Shown: in pieces, positions 23,314-34,962 of the stretch
How positions within the stretch are numbered: position 1 is the first letter of the stretch
How the letters are laid out: each line of letters begins with the position of its first letter
Assembly: GCA_024529925.1 (NCBI GenBank)
Contig: JAFEUB010001797.1
Location: 914,501 to 978,500, forward strand
Direction: 5' to 3'
Length of the DNA stretch: 64,000 nt
DNA from: Ophthalmolycus amberensis
Lineage: Eukaryota > Chordata > Actinopteri > Perciformes > Zoarcidae
Position numbers and translations under genes: made by a program
Notes under the pieces: generated by a model
The model's input: the letters and a program-made list of their open reading frames with translations, nothing else
What the model was told of the DNA's origin: nothing
Database searches by the model: none

Positions 23314-23871
23314 TGTTGTGGAATATTTCTATAAATATTCGGGAGAAGAGTGTTAAAGTGTTATCAAATCAATGTCAAATGAAACAGAGTCTGGATGAAT
23401 GATCAAAGTTATAATAGTCAATTTATTTGCTTGCAAGCAAATGAGAGAGCAGTTCTCAACAGACACGTATCGCAGAGCCCTGTGAGGAGTACCCTAAAAT
23501 CATCTTCATGCATGCTACCTTTATACCCACAGACAAGAGAAAAACAGCTGAACCAGGCAAGGGGAAGAATGATGGGAGAATGACATTTGTGTAAACTGTG
23601 CAATGTCTGGAATATTCTCTGCAATAGCAAAAGTAGGCCTGGTTCTATGTCGAGGCCATACATGGCCTCCAAATGTCTCCTCCTGTACTCTTTGACCGAT
23701 GTGAATGTATATGTTAATGGGGAGGTTTATGTTAGACCTATGTGAATGTTTATGTTAATGGGGAGGTTTATGTTAGACCTATGTGAATGTTTAGGTTTAT
23801 GTTAAAGCAGGCGCTGTCCGTCTGAGGAGAACTAAGCAGAGAACAGAATAAAAACATTTTTTCCCATTACA
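23314..23871 (-). repeat. 5' LTR of the provirus
   Basis: 558 bp, identical by eye to 16242-16799. The promoter TATAAA is at 23525-23520 and the polyadenylation signal AATAAA at 23427-23422 on the minus strand, so proviral transcription would run toward lower coordinates. Confidence 0.95.
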
Positions 23872-23898
23872 CAGCCTGCTCATCTCCTGTGACTGGAC

Positions 23899-23899
<1 letters not shown>

Positions 23900-23946
<47 letters not shown>
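23900..23946. repeat. (GT)n microsatellite
   Basis: A near-perfect run of about 23 GT units just outside the 5' LTR. Confidence 0.95.
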
Positions 23947-23949
<3 letters not shown>

Positions 23950-26900
23950 TAGAGCTTTTTTAGCATGAACTGAAAGGATATGAAATACGGTAAGTAGTTG
24001 CAATTACGTGTTAGAATCATAATCATGTCATTCAGAATGGATACAATTGTAACTCAAAATGTATCCATATGTAAGACATTGTGTGGTACTTTTTCATCGA
24101 AACATTGTAGATCTGGCAGGTAAAGCTAGAATACACTTGGGAATACCATCTGCAGCCAAAAATATTTTGCTTCCAGGCCGTTGACCTGCAAATCAGCCGG
24201 GACACTCCACTGTACATGTTGAATCTCTAGAGCTACAATTATTCAAATCGTTTAACAAACCTGAGAGGGAGTAAACTAATCTTAAATTGAATTTTGCTTT
24301 CTTGTTTTTTACACATTCAACCTGCAACAACTGATTTTTTGGCATCGCAAACAAGCTGTAGCTGACATATAATCAATTTGAATCCCTTTTGAAGTTGATA
24401 TGGCAAAGAAATTTAGCAAAACAGCGCTCTTTAAACAGCAGTTAGCAACATTAGCATTCATTTGGAGTCCTTTTTCTGACTGTAAATAAATCCAATATTT
24501 CTTCGTCAACTCCCGAGTGGAACATCTGACTCTTCAGCTGCTAAATGCTCCACTGTGTTCACCAGCTATTGCCTAACTTTGGTGCTGGGCCGGTTGCATA
24601 CAGATGCATTAAATGATGACAGTTGTGCGACTGGACCGAAACAGTAAAGTTGTGGGGTGGGAAACGAAAATATGAGGCTAAAGGACGTCATAACACTATG
24701 TAGAGCTCAGGGGAACTGCAGTCAAATAACAATTCTGTGTGGGATTGTCACTGTGTCCCTTTCATATGTAGTCATGTTATGCATTGTTAATATAAATGAT
24801 ATTGATTATATCAGCTGTCCCTTTACAGTTCCATTGTCTATATCCAGGTATAAAGTGGTATTATCTTAAAACATATCGCCACAGCAGCTGGATACAACTT
24901 TTGAGAAATGCAGAGAGATCCCTGCAACATTTAATTTACAAACATTCAATTGAAGAGTTTTTCTGCATCGTGTTGGATGCCCTTTCCCAGTCTGCACCTA
25001 TAGCAGCTTGCTAATTAATGGACAGGAGCCTCACTCTCCCAGACCGGACCTGACAGTGTTTGGTGTCACACCGGCAGCATCACAGCAGCAAAATGAAGAA
25101 AGTGAAAGTCGGTGAAAACTCCCTGCTGTGTTCTCAGGCGACCAGTCCTTCTAAAAGCAGCGGGGTTTGACTATCATGTGTAAAGGTTGAACCTGCTCTC
25201 TCTAAATAAACTAAGCTCATGGCAAAACATTTACTTTCTGCACGGCTGAACAGACACAGGTCATAGCAAGCAGAATGATGTGTGTTTGTGTGTATGCAAA
25301 TTACAAATTTGTGTACTTGTATTGTTTTTTTCTTCAGTGTGTGTGTGTTTTAACTATCAGCTCTGTGAGTATTAATGCACAAGCACCTCCACGTGTTTGC
25401 TGTTACAGTGTGTGTGTGTGTGTCGTTGTTGTGTGAATAACTTTGAATAATAATTTGATGGACTTGGGCTGCATCTCGCTTTTCAGAAAGCTTATATAAC
25501 TCTGGTGTCACCCCACCTGTATGACCTTTGACCCGTGGCTCTTTTTAATTTGTAGTCCAGGGGTCAAACAAGCAGAGGATACTGTGCAGACAGTTTAAGT
25601 CTGCAGGCATAATATAACGCCAATGGGAAAACACCCACTTCACTCCGCCTTTTCAGTGGGATAAATAGGAATACCGTGTTAATCCACCCACCTGTTTCAG
25701 AGAGGGAGCGGGAGGGATAAAGGGAGTAACGGATAGATATAAGAAGGGATTTAATGCAAAAATAAAATACAACTTGGAACATTTCACGAGTCAAAAATAG
25801 ATTTCATTTAAGAGGGGCGCTTTATATATTTGTTAGTTTAAACAGAGAGCAGACAGGCTCGCCTGCTTGCAGTGAGAGGAGGAGAGGCTAAACGAGAGAG
25901 CCGGATAAGTTACTGCTCTCAAAGAGGGAGGATGGAAATGAGATTCAAGGGTGAGGATGAAGAGCAGAGGGTGGATAAGGTAAGTAAAGGGGAGTGATGA
26001 CTGGATGAATACAGAGGAGCAGGGGGCGTAAATATAGATAAATAATGCAGGCAGTGTGGTTGCACGGGGGTTTCCACTTACATGCATAGTGTCTTTCCAA
26101 AATAAACTTCCGTCTGTACAGGAAGATAGGCTGAGGCAACAAAATCCCTTAGTTAGGTGAAGTGAAAGAGCGTGGTCGACAGTAACTTGACTAACATGAC
26201 TTTCGTACAGGACATGAACAGCGGATTCCTCGATGAAAGTCTTGCCTCCACCGACCAGCTGTCGGTATTTGCCGAGTTGGGAGTGAGACGAGTTGGCAGA
26301 GGAGGATGGCTGAGAGAAGGGTAGAAGGTGTCGAGGTGAGGTAAGCTGTGTTTGTGGCAAAGTTGCTCCGACAAGTCGTTGTCTTTTTGCTGGCAGATAC
26401 GTGATGATACATGATGGCGTGCCATGCAGACGCCTTCACTGGGAACACACACACACACTCTCAATGTTCTCTTGCAATGCCACTTCCCCTCTTGCCAGCA
26501 TGGCCGCAACACTGACAGATTGAGAGCAAACAGGCAGGCAGGCAATCAGCTCAGACACCTGAGAGCTCCCTAAGGACCCCGGCTCTCGCTGGCAGGCTGA
26601 AGGGACCGCTGGCTGCGCTGCAAAACTCCAATTAGGCCCTCAAAATAAAAAGACCAATCAAAGAGCCATTACAGAATGATGAGAAGAGAAGTACCTGTTA
26701 GGTCTGAACCAACCTGTGCAAACGGAGAAACATCTGAGCCGACACCTGAGCAGTACAGTTTAATTTGACAGCCATATGGTCAGATGTCACACTCGGCGAT
26801 GAGGTTGTGCTGACAGTGCACGCTGACATGACAGAGGGTCACAGCTTATCGTGTTGACCTATAACATCATATTCCTTCATCCCCCTTTTTTTTTTTTCAA

Positions 26901-27346
26901 TGGATGGCAGGTGAGGATGACTAAAGCGTGAAGCACAAAATATATCGAGCCACTTTGTCATAACATGGAAGAACATTTGCAGTGGATCTCATCCAGTTAA
27001 TGAAAAAGAACGATTTCCTACAGGGCAGTGATGAAGTGAGCTGCCACTGAATTCCCTTTTCAGTCGTTAGAACGCGGTGGACTTCACAAGGGGCGAAGCA
27101 AAGAATGGTTCTTAGACTGAACTTGTCGTCTAATCACTTAACTATGTGATTACTTTCTATTGCTATCCACTGGTGTGGCAACTCTAGACACGTGTGTGTG
27201 TGTGAGAGAAAGAGAGACAGAGAGTGAGAGAGCCAAAGACAGACAGAGAGACAAGTGTCCTTCTGCTTGATAACTCAGCCTCCATCAGGACCAATCAATA
27301 CAATCCCTCAAAATTACTTTCACAACAATTACCCTGTCATGCTCAG

Positions 27347-27349
<3 letters not shown>

Positions 27350-27420
<71 letters not shown>
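27350..27420. repeat. (GA)n microsatellite
   Basis: About 35 GA units with two GC interruptions. Confidence 0.95.
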
Positions 27421-27422
<2 letters not shown>

Positions 27423-28338
27423 AACTCTGTATGCTTCTCGTTCCTCCACACACGCACACATACTTGTTTATCAAAGCAAGCACCATACAATAATGTAAGT
27501 CGGAACAGGAAGACGGTAACTGGAATGTGCAAAATCAAATTTGAAAGAACGCTGCCCTGATTATGATTATTATGCCAATATATTAAGGAAACGTTGCTAA
27601 TTTAAGAAGCTAGCAACTTCTATAATAAGGATACTCTAGGCACCAGGGAAATATTTGCTGACAACGTATTTCATTTGTTTTCGTACAATGTCTGTTCATT
27701 GCAACTAAAGCATTTTTCATGGTTATGTTTAGGCACTCGGAGCACTTGGTTAGGCTCAGAGAAAGATCGAGGCTGTAGCGTTGTGCGCCTGTGTGCACGA
27801 GAAGTTGTAAAACGTAGCAGCTGTCTTTGCTGTAATATATGTGTCTGTGGCTGCAGACACTTTGTTCATATTGTTTCGGCGTATACATGTTGCCTGCTTT
27901 GGTTTTATTCTGCTGTTGATTCTATGAGAAATGTTAATTTATATGCCTTAGCTTGTTGCACCCACCGTGATGTCTGTGGTTAAGGATAGAGAAAGATCGT
28001 CTTGTTTAAGAAAAATGAATTTAAAAAAAACCACACACCTCCGGGTAAAGTGGTTTGGATCATTGTCTGATTGTCTGACTGCTCATTTATCACCCCGTCT
28101 GACTTTCTAGTGGCAATGTCGCCGTGTTTCAAGATCCCACCAACTACTCCTGTGAGTACGGCGTTATCTGATGAAGAAAATAAGACCCAGGTTGTAATAA
28201 TAAACCAGATTTATGCTTTCCCCAAGAGGCGGGATGAATGGATAAAATGTCCTCTCCTGCCAAGAAAGAGCTGGTCACATCTGATTGAGCTAATGCTTGT
28301 GTTGAAAATATTAACATTTTGTTATGTTGAGATACAGA

Positions 28339-28340
<2 letters not shown>

Positions 28341-28399
<59 letters not shown>
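28341..28399. repeat. (CT)n microsatellite
   Basis: An uninterrupted run of about 29 CT units. Confidence 0.95.
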
Positions 28400-28404
<5 letters not shown>

Positions 28405-31400
28405 AAGTGAGGATATATCCTTGTTACACGGCAGATTGACTTTGGCTGGAAAATAGGGATCATGTATCCTTGGGGTGACATTTGTCTTCATAGCGTGTTG
28501 AGACAGAGAGAAACAGAGAGTGACGAAGAGATGGTCAATAAGTAATAAATAGCGAGGACAACACGATGGAGAGTTAAGGACGTGGGAAGAAGGAAACAGA
28601 CGGAGAAATAGGACACAGAAGGACGAGAGAAAATGGAGGGAATGTGAAAACTGGAGATAAAAAATGATCTTCAGACTTTCTGTCTGGCTGCTTTGAGCAT
28701 CTGGGATGGGAGGATGAAACGGAGGATAGGTGTGAGGTGATTAAAGTATTATGTTGGCCCCGTGAGGACAGACGGCCATCTTTTCTCCTCTCATATATTC
28801 CTCGACCAGGAAACGCAGTACCAACCGCCCTCTGGTCTTCATCACATTAGAACCCAGTGAAACAGCTGTCCTCAATGTCAGCACATGGCTGATACGGCAA
28901 GGAGACAGATGCTGATAACTAATGGTTGTCGTTATCGACATATTGTTTCCACTTGGGTATGTATTTGAATCAGAGTCAGGTTTGTTACCAAGTAGGTTTT
29001 CACATACAAGGAATTTGCCTTTTGTATTTGGTGCACAACTGTTACATAAGATGGGACCCAGACGCAGCACGCAGACAGTGGCAATAAGAAAGTAGTTTAT
29101 ATTCTGCAGATGATGGAATAGGGGTAGAGCGTGGTGTGCACAGGAAGCGTGGAAGCAGGGTGACATTTGTAACTAAGCCTGATCATTAAAAATCCAGCCT
29201 TAGAATTCTCAAAATGATGTAATGCGACTTGCTATGTCCAGATAAGCCATTTGATTTTTTTTAAATATAGTGGTAACATGGTTGTTTATTTAATATTGTT
29301 TTTTTGTGCCATTTAACCATGCCCCAGTTTTTCATGGGAGCTGTAGTTCTTTTCTTTGTTCAGAAAGTAACTGTTGTTTAACTTTGTTCAATTTACAAAA
29401 GGTTTCAATTTCTAATACCCAGCGCTGCAATGGATGCCAATTTATCTGTTTCAGAAGACGGAAACTAAACCCCGGCAACATGCTTCACTTTGTGAAACGG
29501 AAGCCTGGACAGCATTGCTTTGGCTCTCTGTCTTGGTGTTCTCCAGTGGGTGTGAAATTGTATTACTCACTTTTACGTGGCCATAAATAGCATAATAAAC
29601 AGGCTGGATCCTACAAGGCCACAAAACAGAATCACAACTGTAATTGATCTCTCAGTATGGAACAGGTGTTAGTTTTATTTTAGTCTGTGTCTCAAAGTCT
29701 GTGTGGCTAATTATGGCTTCATATACAGTATCTGCCTTGATGAGATTGTTTTTAGTGTAGCCAGCAATGTTGACTACGATATAGTAGACAGTAAAGTGTA
29801 TGATAGGCTGAATACATGCATAACTTAACTGGATCAACAGTTTAATACAAGCCAATCCATAATACCCTCATCTGCGGTAATACACAGAATATATAAGAGC
29901 TCAGTCACACACACACACACTCACACCCACAAACCTCGTCATTTGTGGATACACAGACAGAGCAAGGTCACTGTGGGCATCTGTGTGAGCAGCGATGTTG
30001 AATGTTTGGACTGAAAACTGCACTCGACGCCACTTCAAACAACGCATCGCACCAAACAATTGTCCTCTGTGTTTGTGGCTATATTTATTCGCTCATTCAG
30101 CTGCTTTTATTGAACAAACTGGAGCAGTGACCAACAGTGTGTTGTCTTTGTTTACAGGAAGATACTGAGAATTGTGTTTGACGAAAGGTACGGAGGGGAG
30201 AGACAGAATTTAAGAGACGAGAGGGGAGAAGAAGCATTTTGGTGAAAATGAGAGGAAATAAGTGATAAAAAATATCACATAAAGAGCGAGTAAAGTCACC
30301 AGCATATATTCAGAACCACTATGCTGCTACTCTTTGATACGTCACAACTCTTTGCAGAAGCGAGTGCGTTGGCTTTATTGGTGAAACCACATAGAAAGAT
30401 GCTTGAGGCTGCACTGATTAGCATTTTGTGTGCACTCTGTCTCCCAATTTTATTTGACAGTTGTATTAGAATATGTATGGAAGTACACCAAAATACAGTT
30501 GCAGTAGGAGCTCCGGTGGGTGTATGTATCGAGAATGGCTCTCGGTTTATTTACACAAACATACACATTCACACATGCTAACACACGAACACGTGCACAC
30601 CTCTGTCAAAGCTATCTGTCATGCTTTGGGGGAAAAACACATTTATAACTCCACATCTCCATCTGGCTGCCTCGGCCTAAAGGAAAGTCGCCTCTGAGGG
30701 ACAAGCCAATGGCATAACCAACAATGTTATTTGGCAAAATCCACCAGCCTATAATCCCTACAAGGCACGAACATGCGTGTCATTACAAAACAGGGCAGGC
30801 AAACCAGTTCAATGGAAATATCGTTTATATAATGGAAGCTGCAAGAGAGATCAGCTAGTCTTGCTTTAGTGCATCTGCCCTTATGGGACTTTTGGATCTT
30901 TCTGTTGCTGGTTAAGGACAATGATTTAATATCGTAATAAAGTCCAGATACAATTTATAACATGACTAAGAACCTTTACTGATATCACCTACGATCCCAT
31001 ATCATTGTAGATTACGACGAATCACAAATGCATTTCTAATCAAGAGTCCACGTAGGGAGGAGGACATGGCAGAGTTTTTAGCGTTCTGTGTGAAACCAAA
31101 AGTAACGTACACAACCCAAACCATGACCGTTCACGAAACCCAATCAAGTATTCGTTGCCTAAACCTAACCGTAATTGAGGAAGCCGCTTTGAAACGGCAA
31201 AAGCGCCACAAGTGATTGAAGTACTATACGCCAATGCAGAAACGTTAATATGCAACGTTTGTTTGGTTCAGAAACACACAACTAGAAATTTTTGGGTTCC
31301 GAAGAGTTGAGTTTGCAGAATCGTACAAAGCCAAAGCCAAGGTTTGGGTTTTCTGAGCTTTACTTTGACTACGGTTGTTTTTATCAATTTATGACACAGT

Positions 31401-32443
31401 GATCAAACTGATATCTCCTTTTTCAAAAAGAAAAGTGCTCTTAAAATGTATTCATCATCTGCACTATATCTCTTTCACCTGATGAATATTGTCATTAAGT
31501 ATTTACTTTTGGCCAACAGGATATATTTTAACATAAAATGTTATGCTTCAGATGGGAGTCTGGCCATTCAAGTTCAAGTGGCACAGTGTGTTACATCACA
31601 TTAAAGCAGAAATACACTCTCCAACTCCAACCTCATCCTGACTATTAAAATTCACTTTACAACCACTGATAGCAATGCTAATGACCATGTGAGAAGGGAG
31701 GCTCCATAATCAGTCGAAATATTCCTCACACGCTCCCCCTAGTACAGGAGACATGGGGCCTCTCTTCATTTGCAGTGTGACGGCTGTGTTGCAGGGGGTG
31801 TCCCTGCCGGCTGGAGATGACGGCTGCAGAGAGGCAGGGAGTGACTGACGACTCAGAGATAGTCCGTCTGTCAGACAGAGTGATGGCTGGGAGACACTCG
31901 CTGACAGATCAGGCCAGACGAGAGGAGGAGGAGGGGGACGAGAAGGGAAGCCTGGCAGCTTTGTCTTTCAATCCTGGGAGACACGGGAGGTGGGGAGACC
32001 AAAAAAAGAAAATTGAAAAAGAAATTCAGAAGTGCTCAAGTGGCGGCCATGTTGCTTTTGGATGATCAGGAGGCTCGCTTGTTGACGATGTTTTCAAATG
32101 GGATCAAATGTGCGCCATTAAGCTTATATCAATCAAGATGGTCTGCAGCCGGTGTGAGAGCTCTCACCCTGTGCAGATATAATGAACGGCCTAATCAGAC
32201 AGGTCTGTAATCAGCAGAGTATCTTAATTAGGCTTTGTAGGGTTGTTGGAGAGCAGCGCTCTGCTATGGTCTCAATCAATCACGTTTGATTCAGGAGGAC
32301 AAAAGGTATTGATGGGTTCTTCCTTAACATTGTTACATTATTTGTCACCGATGTCATTCTTTTGTATTTTTAGCCACGCTGGTAGAGTGGCTTTTGGGAT
32401 GGCAATATCGGTATACATTTTCTTTAGTGAAATGTATAAACAG

Positions 32444-33652
32444 TAGTGATGTTACGAGATGTGCCGACGCTTCGAAGCGTGTGTCGAGTAATGGAGGGGG
32501 CGTTTCCTCGAAGCGTGTATCGAGGCTTGCTTCATTTAGGGGAGGAGCCAAAAATGATGACGTCCGAAGCCTCGCTGCCCGGCTGTACCACGTGACTGCT
32601 TCGGGAAGTGGTTCAGATTTTGCCGGGAGGTTTGACAGCAATATAAACCCCTCAGGCTCCATTCAAAATGTGGGTTGTTGGTGGAGAGTTGCGGTCAGTT
32701 GAGAGTTTGGATAGTTTGGATAGCGTTTATATAGTTTGGAGAGTTTAGAGAGAGAGAGATAGTTTGGAGAGTTAGGAGAGTGAGGAGAGAAGGATAGGTG
32801 ATAAGATGGAGCCAGCTAGGAAGAGGAGGATTTCCCCTGTGTGGGAACACTTTGATTTGATAACTCCTAATAAGGTAAGCTAAATCTAACTCTATTTCAG
32901 ACACATTAGGTTTGCTTATCAAGAACTGTATTTTTCACAGTTTCTTATTTTATTCAAAGGTGAGGTGTTTATTGTGCTCCAAGGAGTTGGGGTACAATAA
33001 CAACACCTCATCCATGCTAAGGCATTACCGTGCCTTGCATGAGAATAAGGAGGAAACTGGAGCTTCACCCGGCCCTGTGAAAGGGTGTTTTCAAAGGCCG
33101 GAGAGGTTGTGTCAAAAAAAAGGAATCGTTTAAACCCAAAAACTGTTGAGAAACTGTTATTTCTGAATAAAAATGAATAAAATGTCCCCTGTCCTGTACA
33201 TCACTGTCCAAGTTACACAAGCATATTCAGTCCCCTCGTCCTAGTTCCACAAGCACTTTCACTGTCCTCTGCCTGCTTAAGCCCATGCCATTTTCCTAAA
33301 GTGACATAATAACATTATTACACAACCTGCCATATCATATGATACTACCATTTTGGGAAAATTTACACACAGAATACATTCAAATAATATTTTATTATGC
33401 ACATATGTGATAATTTATGTACAGAAATTATTTGGTCATACATTTTTGTAATTCATAGTCATTCCCAACAGCCATAACAGACACAAACATTCAATGCATC
33501 ACATTATGTGGTTCAGATACAGCTGCCTGTGATTATACACTTGGCCAGTAGGTGGTATCGTGTGCACATGAAGCTTCGAGAAATGAACCCTTTCTCGAAC
33601 CAATTGGCTGAAGTGGTTCGATGCCTCATGAGGCTTCATCTCGCCATCACTA
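32444..33652 (+). mobile_element. hAT-type element carrying a BED-finger gene, 8-bp target duplication
   Basis: It begins TAGTGATG and ends CATCACTA. The flanking eight bases ATAAACAG are repeated exactly at 32436-32443 and 33653-33660. Subterminal sequences at both ends share CGAAGC-type motifs in inverted orientation. The 1209-bp element is too short for a transposase but keeps two exons of a BED zinc finger with intact splice signals. Confidence 0.9.
32806..33133 (+). CDS. small BED-type zinc-finger protein encoded by the hAT element
   Basis: Exon 1 is 32806-32874 (23 codons, MEPARKRRISPVWEHFDLIT...), with donor GTAAGC. Exon 2 is 32960-33133 (57 codons and a stop), with acceptor TTCAAAG. 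Both junctions are phase 0, and joining them gives an 80-residue product. The first exon has the aromatic VWEHF start of a BED domain. The second has C-x2-C (CLLC) and H-x5-H (HYRALH), completing a BED zinc finger. BED fingers bind transposon ends in hAT transposases and occur in host ZBED regulators. The 85-bp intron is short but plausible. There is no catalytic domain. A TATAAA-like AATATAAACC lies about 160 bp upstream. Expression is unproven. Confidence 0.6.
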
Positions 33653-33660
33653 ATAAACAG

Positions 33661-34248
33661 CCATACAATTTTCCATATAAACATCGAACAAAAAGTTCGG
33701 AAATTAGTGTTTGGTAGATTATTTGGCATTGGCAGAGAAGATTTGGCAAATTTTTCATGGGCGCAACCCACATACTCAGCTGTGCTGCTCATCCCAGAAA
33801 TGCATGTTCCTTACAAATGGGGCACCGTTAAAAGGTAACTAAACAGGCTTTCCAACGGTATCAAATTCATTGCCAAGAAGCATTGTTACAACAGAGAAAT
33901 AATCTACAAAACACTAATTTCCGAACTTTTTGTTCGGAATGTATTGTAATGTATATATATATATTTATGGTGCCCAGAGGATGAATCCTAATGACTTTCG
34001 TGATCCCCAGACTTTTTCTTTAGCACCACCAGCAGGTAGAGTTGGGCAATCATTTCTATTTTCATATCATACAACCACGGTTTTTACTTAAATTGCATGC
34101 ACATGGTGGTGCATTCTTTATATCAGGACAGTTTTCTTATAATTTGATTTTAAAAAATTGCAATATATTGCCTTGCTAACAATATCATAATAAATTGAAT
34201 TGTACAACACAGGGAACGGTTCTCTGTAAACACTACATCACAGAGGTC
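33661..34248. other. non-coding gap between two transposons
   Basis: AT-rich DNA with AAAAAGTTCGGAAATTAGTG near 33689-33708 and its inverted counterpart near 33913-33937. This forms a widely spaced inverted repeat and perhaps marks another small terminal-inverted-repeat element. Confidence 0.45.
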
Positions 34249-34558
34249 TGATGGGGCGTTCACACCGGTCGCGTTGATTTTTTGACGCGCGTCGAGATTA
34301 CATACAAAGTCTATGCACAGACGCGATGAGACTGGCGCGCCGCGATTTTGCGATGGCGCGGCGCGTTGGACGCGTTATTGCAGTGCGGTGGACGCGGTGG
34401 ACGCGTTGGACGCCGCAAAATCGCCAACGCGCAAGTTGAAATTTTTCAACTTCTGCGAAATAATCGCGTGACGCTGTGGCGCGATAGCCTATCAGCGTTG
34501 AGTTGCTGCTCCCGTCATCAGTGCCGTAGCTCCTGCCGGTGCTGAATCACAAACAACA

Positions 34559-34640
34559 ATGGAGGACAAATTAATAGTGGCGGTTTGTGGGTTCCCCGAG
34601 CTCTACGATACCTCATATCAATAGAGACCGGACCAAACTA
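34559..34640 (+). pseudogene. MADF (Myb/SANT-like) domain remnant
   Basis: The frame from the ATG reads MEDKLIVAVCGFPELYDTSY before a stop at 34622-34624. The L-I-x2-V-x3-P-x-L-Y-D spacing is the start of a MADF domain, the DNA-binding partner protein of many PIF/Harbinger transposons. A shift of frame after the stop restores only a few more residues (RDRTKL), so the gene is broken. Confidence 0.6.
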
Positions 34641-34783
34641 CGTGTATACATGTGTGTGTGTAAACCATACGGTACAAACAATGAATAGACGCTGCCGTAT
34701 TTACGTCTACGTGACGTTATTGAGTGCTGGTGGAGCTGCTACGATGTTAGCATAGCCTAGCACCGATCCATCAGAGCTCCATT

Positions 34784-34962
34784 GAGAAGACAAGTAGCCT
34801 ACAAATCGGCATCATTATGTAGTTATTTCGGAGTCCCTTTTTGTCGGAGAAGACAAGTACAAATCGGCATCATTATGTAGTTATTTCGGAGTCCCTTTTT
34901 GTCGGAGAAGACAAGTACAAATCGGCATCATTATGTAGTTATTTCGGAGTCCCTTTTTGTCG
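34784..34962. repeat. 58-63-bp tandem triplication
   Basis: Three copies of a unit starting GAGAAGACAAGTA at 34784, 34847 and 34905. The first copy has five extra bases. The array lies inside the Harbinger-like element. Confidence 0.92.

Larger units (their letters stand above)
16238..23875 (-). mobile_element. endogenous gammaretrovirus-like provirus, defective
   Basis: A complete proviral frame of 7630 bp (16242-23871) in minus orientation. The two LTRs are each 558 bp and begin TG and end CA when read on the coding strand. They are flanked by the 4-bp duplication CAGC (16238-16241 and 23872-23875). Order on the minus strand is 5' LTR, primer binding site, gag remnant, reverse transcriptase, RNase H and integrase remnants, env, 3' LTR. 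Gag and pol are riddled with stops, shifts and deletions, and a LINE tail sits inside pol, yet env is one open frame and the LTRs look identical. The class assignment rests on the Env CX6CC motif, integrase C-terminal motifs and the 4-bp duplication. Confidence 0.93.
23947..32435. other. intergenic stretch with microsatellites, no gene recognised
   Basis: No exon could be supported. About 24410-24730 resembles an interspersed fish repeat, and 1556-1640 may be a relative in the other orientation. 29045-29165 (GTTACATAAGATGGGACCCA) looks like the end of another dispersed repeat, similar in style to 39541-39620. 26610-26700 and 32150-32240 are AT-rich, homeobox-site-like, repeat-free stretches that could be conserved non-coding elements. 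The 175-codon minus frame at 25833-26360 and the 82-codon plus frame at 31817-32065 have no recognisable domain. Confidence 0.45.

Noticed and set aside
25833..26545. Overlapping 175-, 130- and 87-codon minus-strand frames
   Set aside because: Three frames open over the same DNA with Ser/Leu/His/Pro composition; no recognisable domain.
31817..32065. 82-codon plus frame rich in charged residues
   Set aside because: Could be an exon, but lacks clear splice borders and any known motif.
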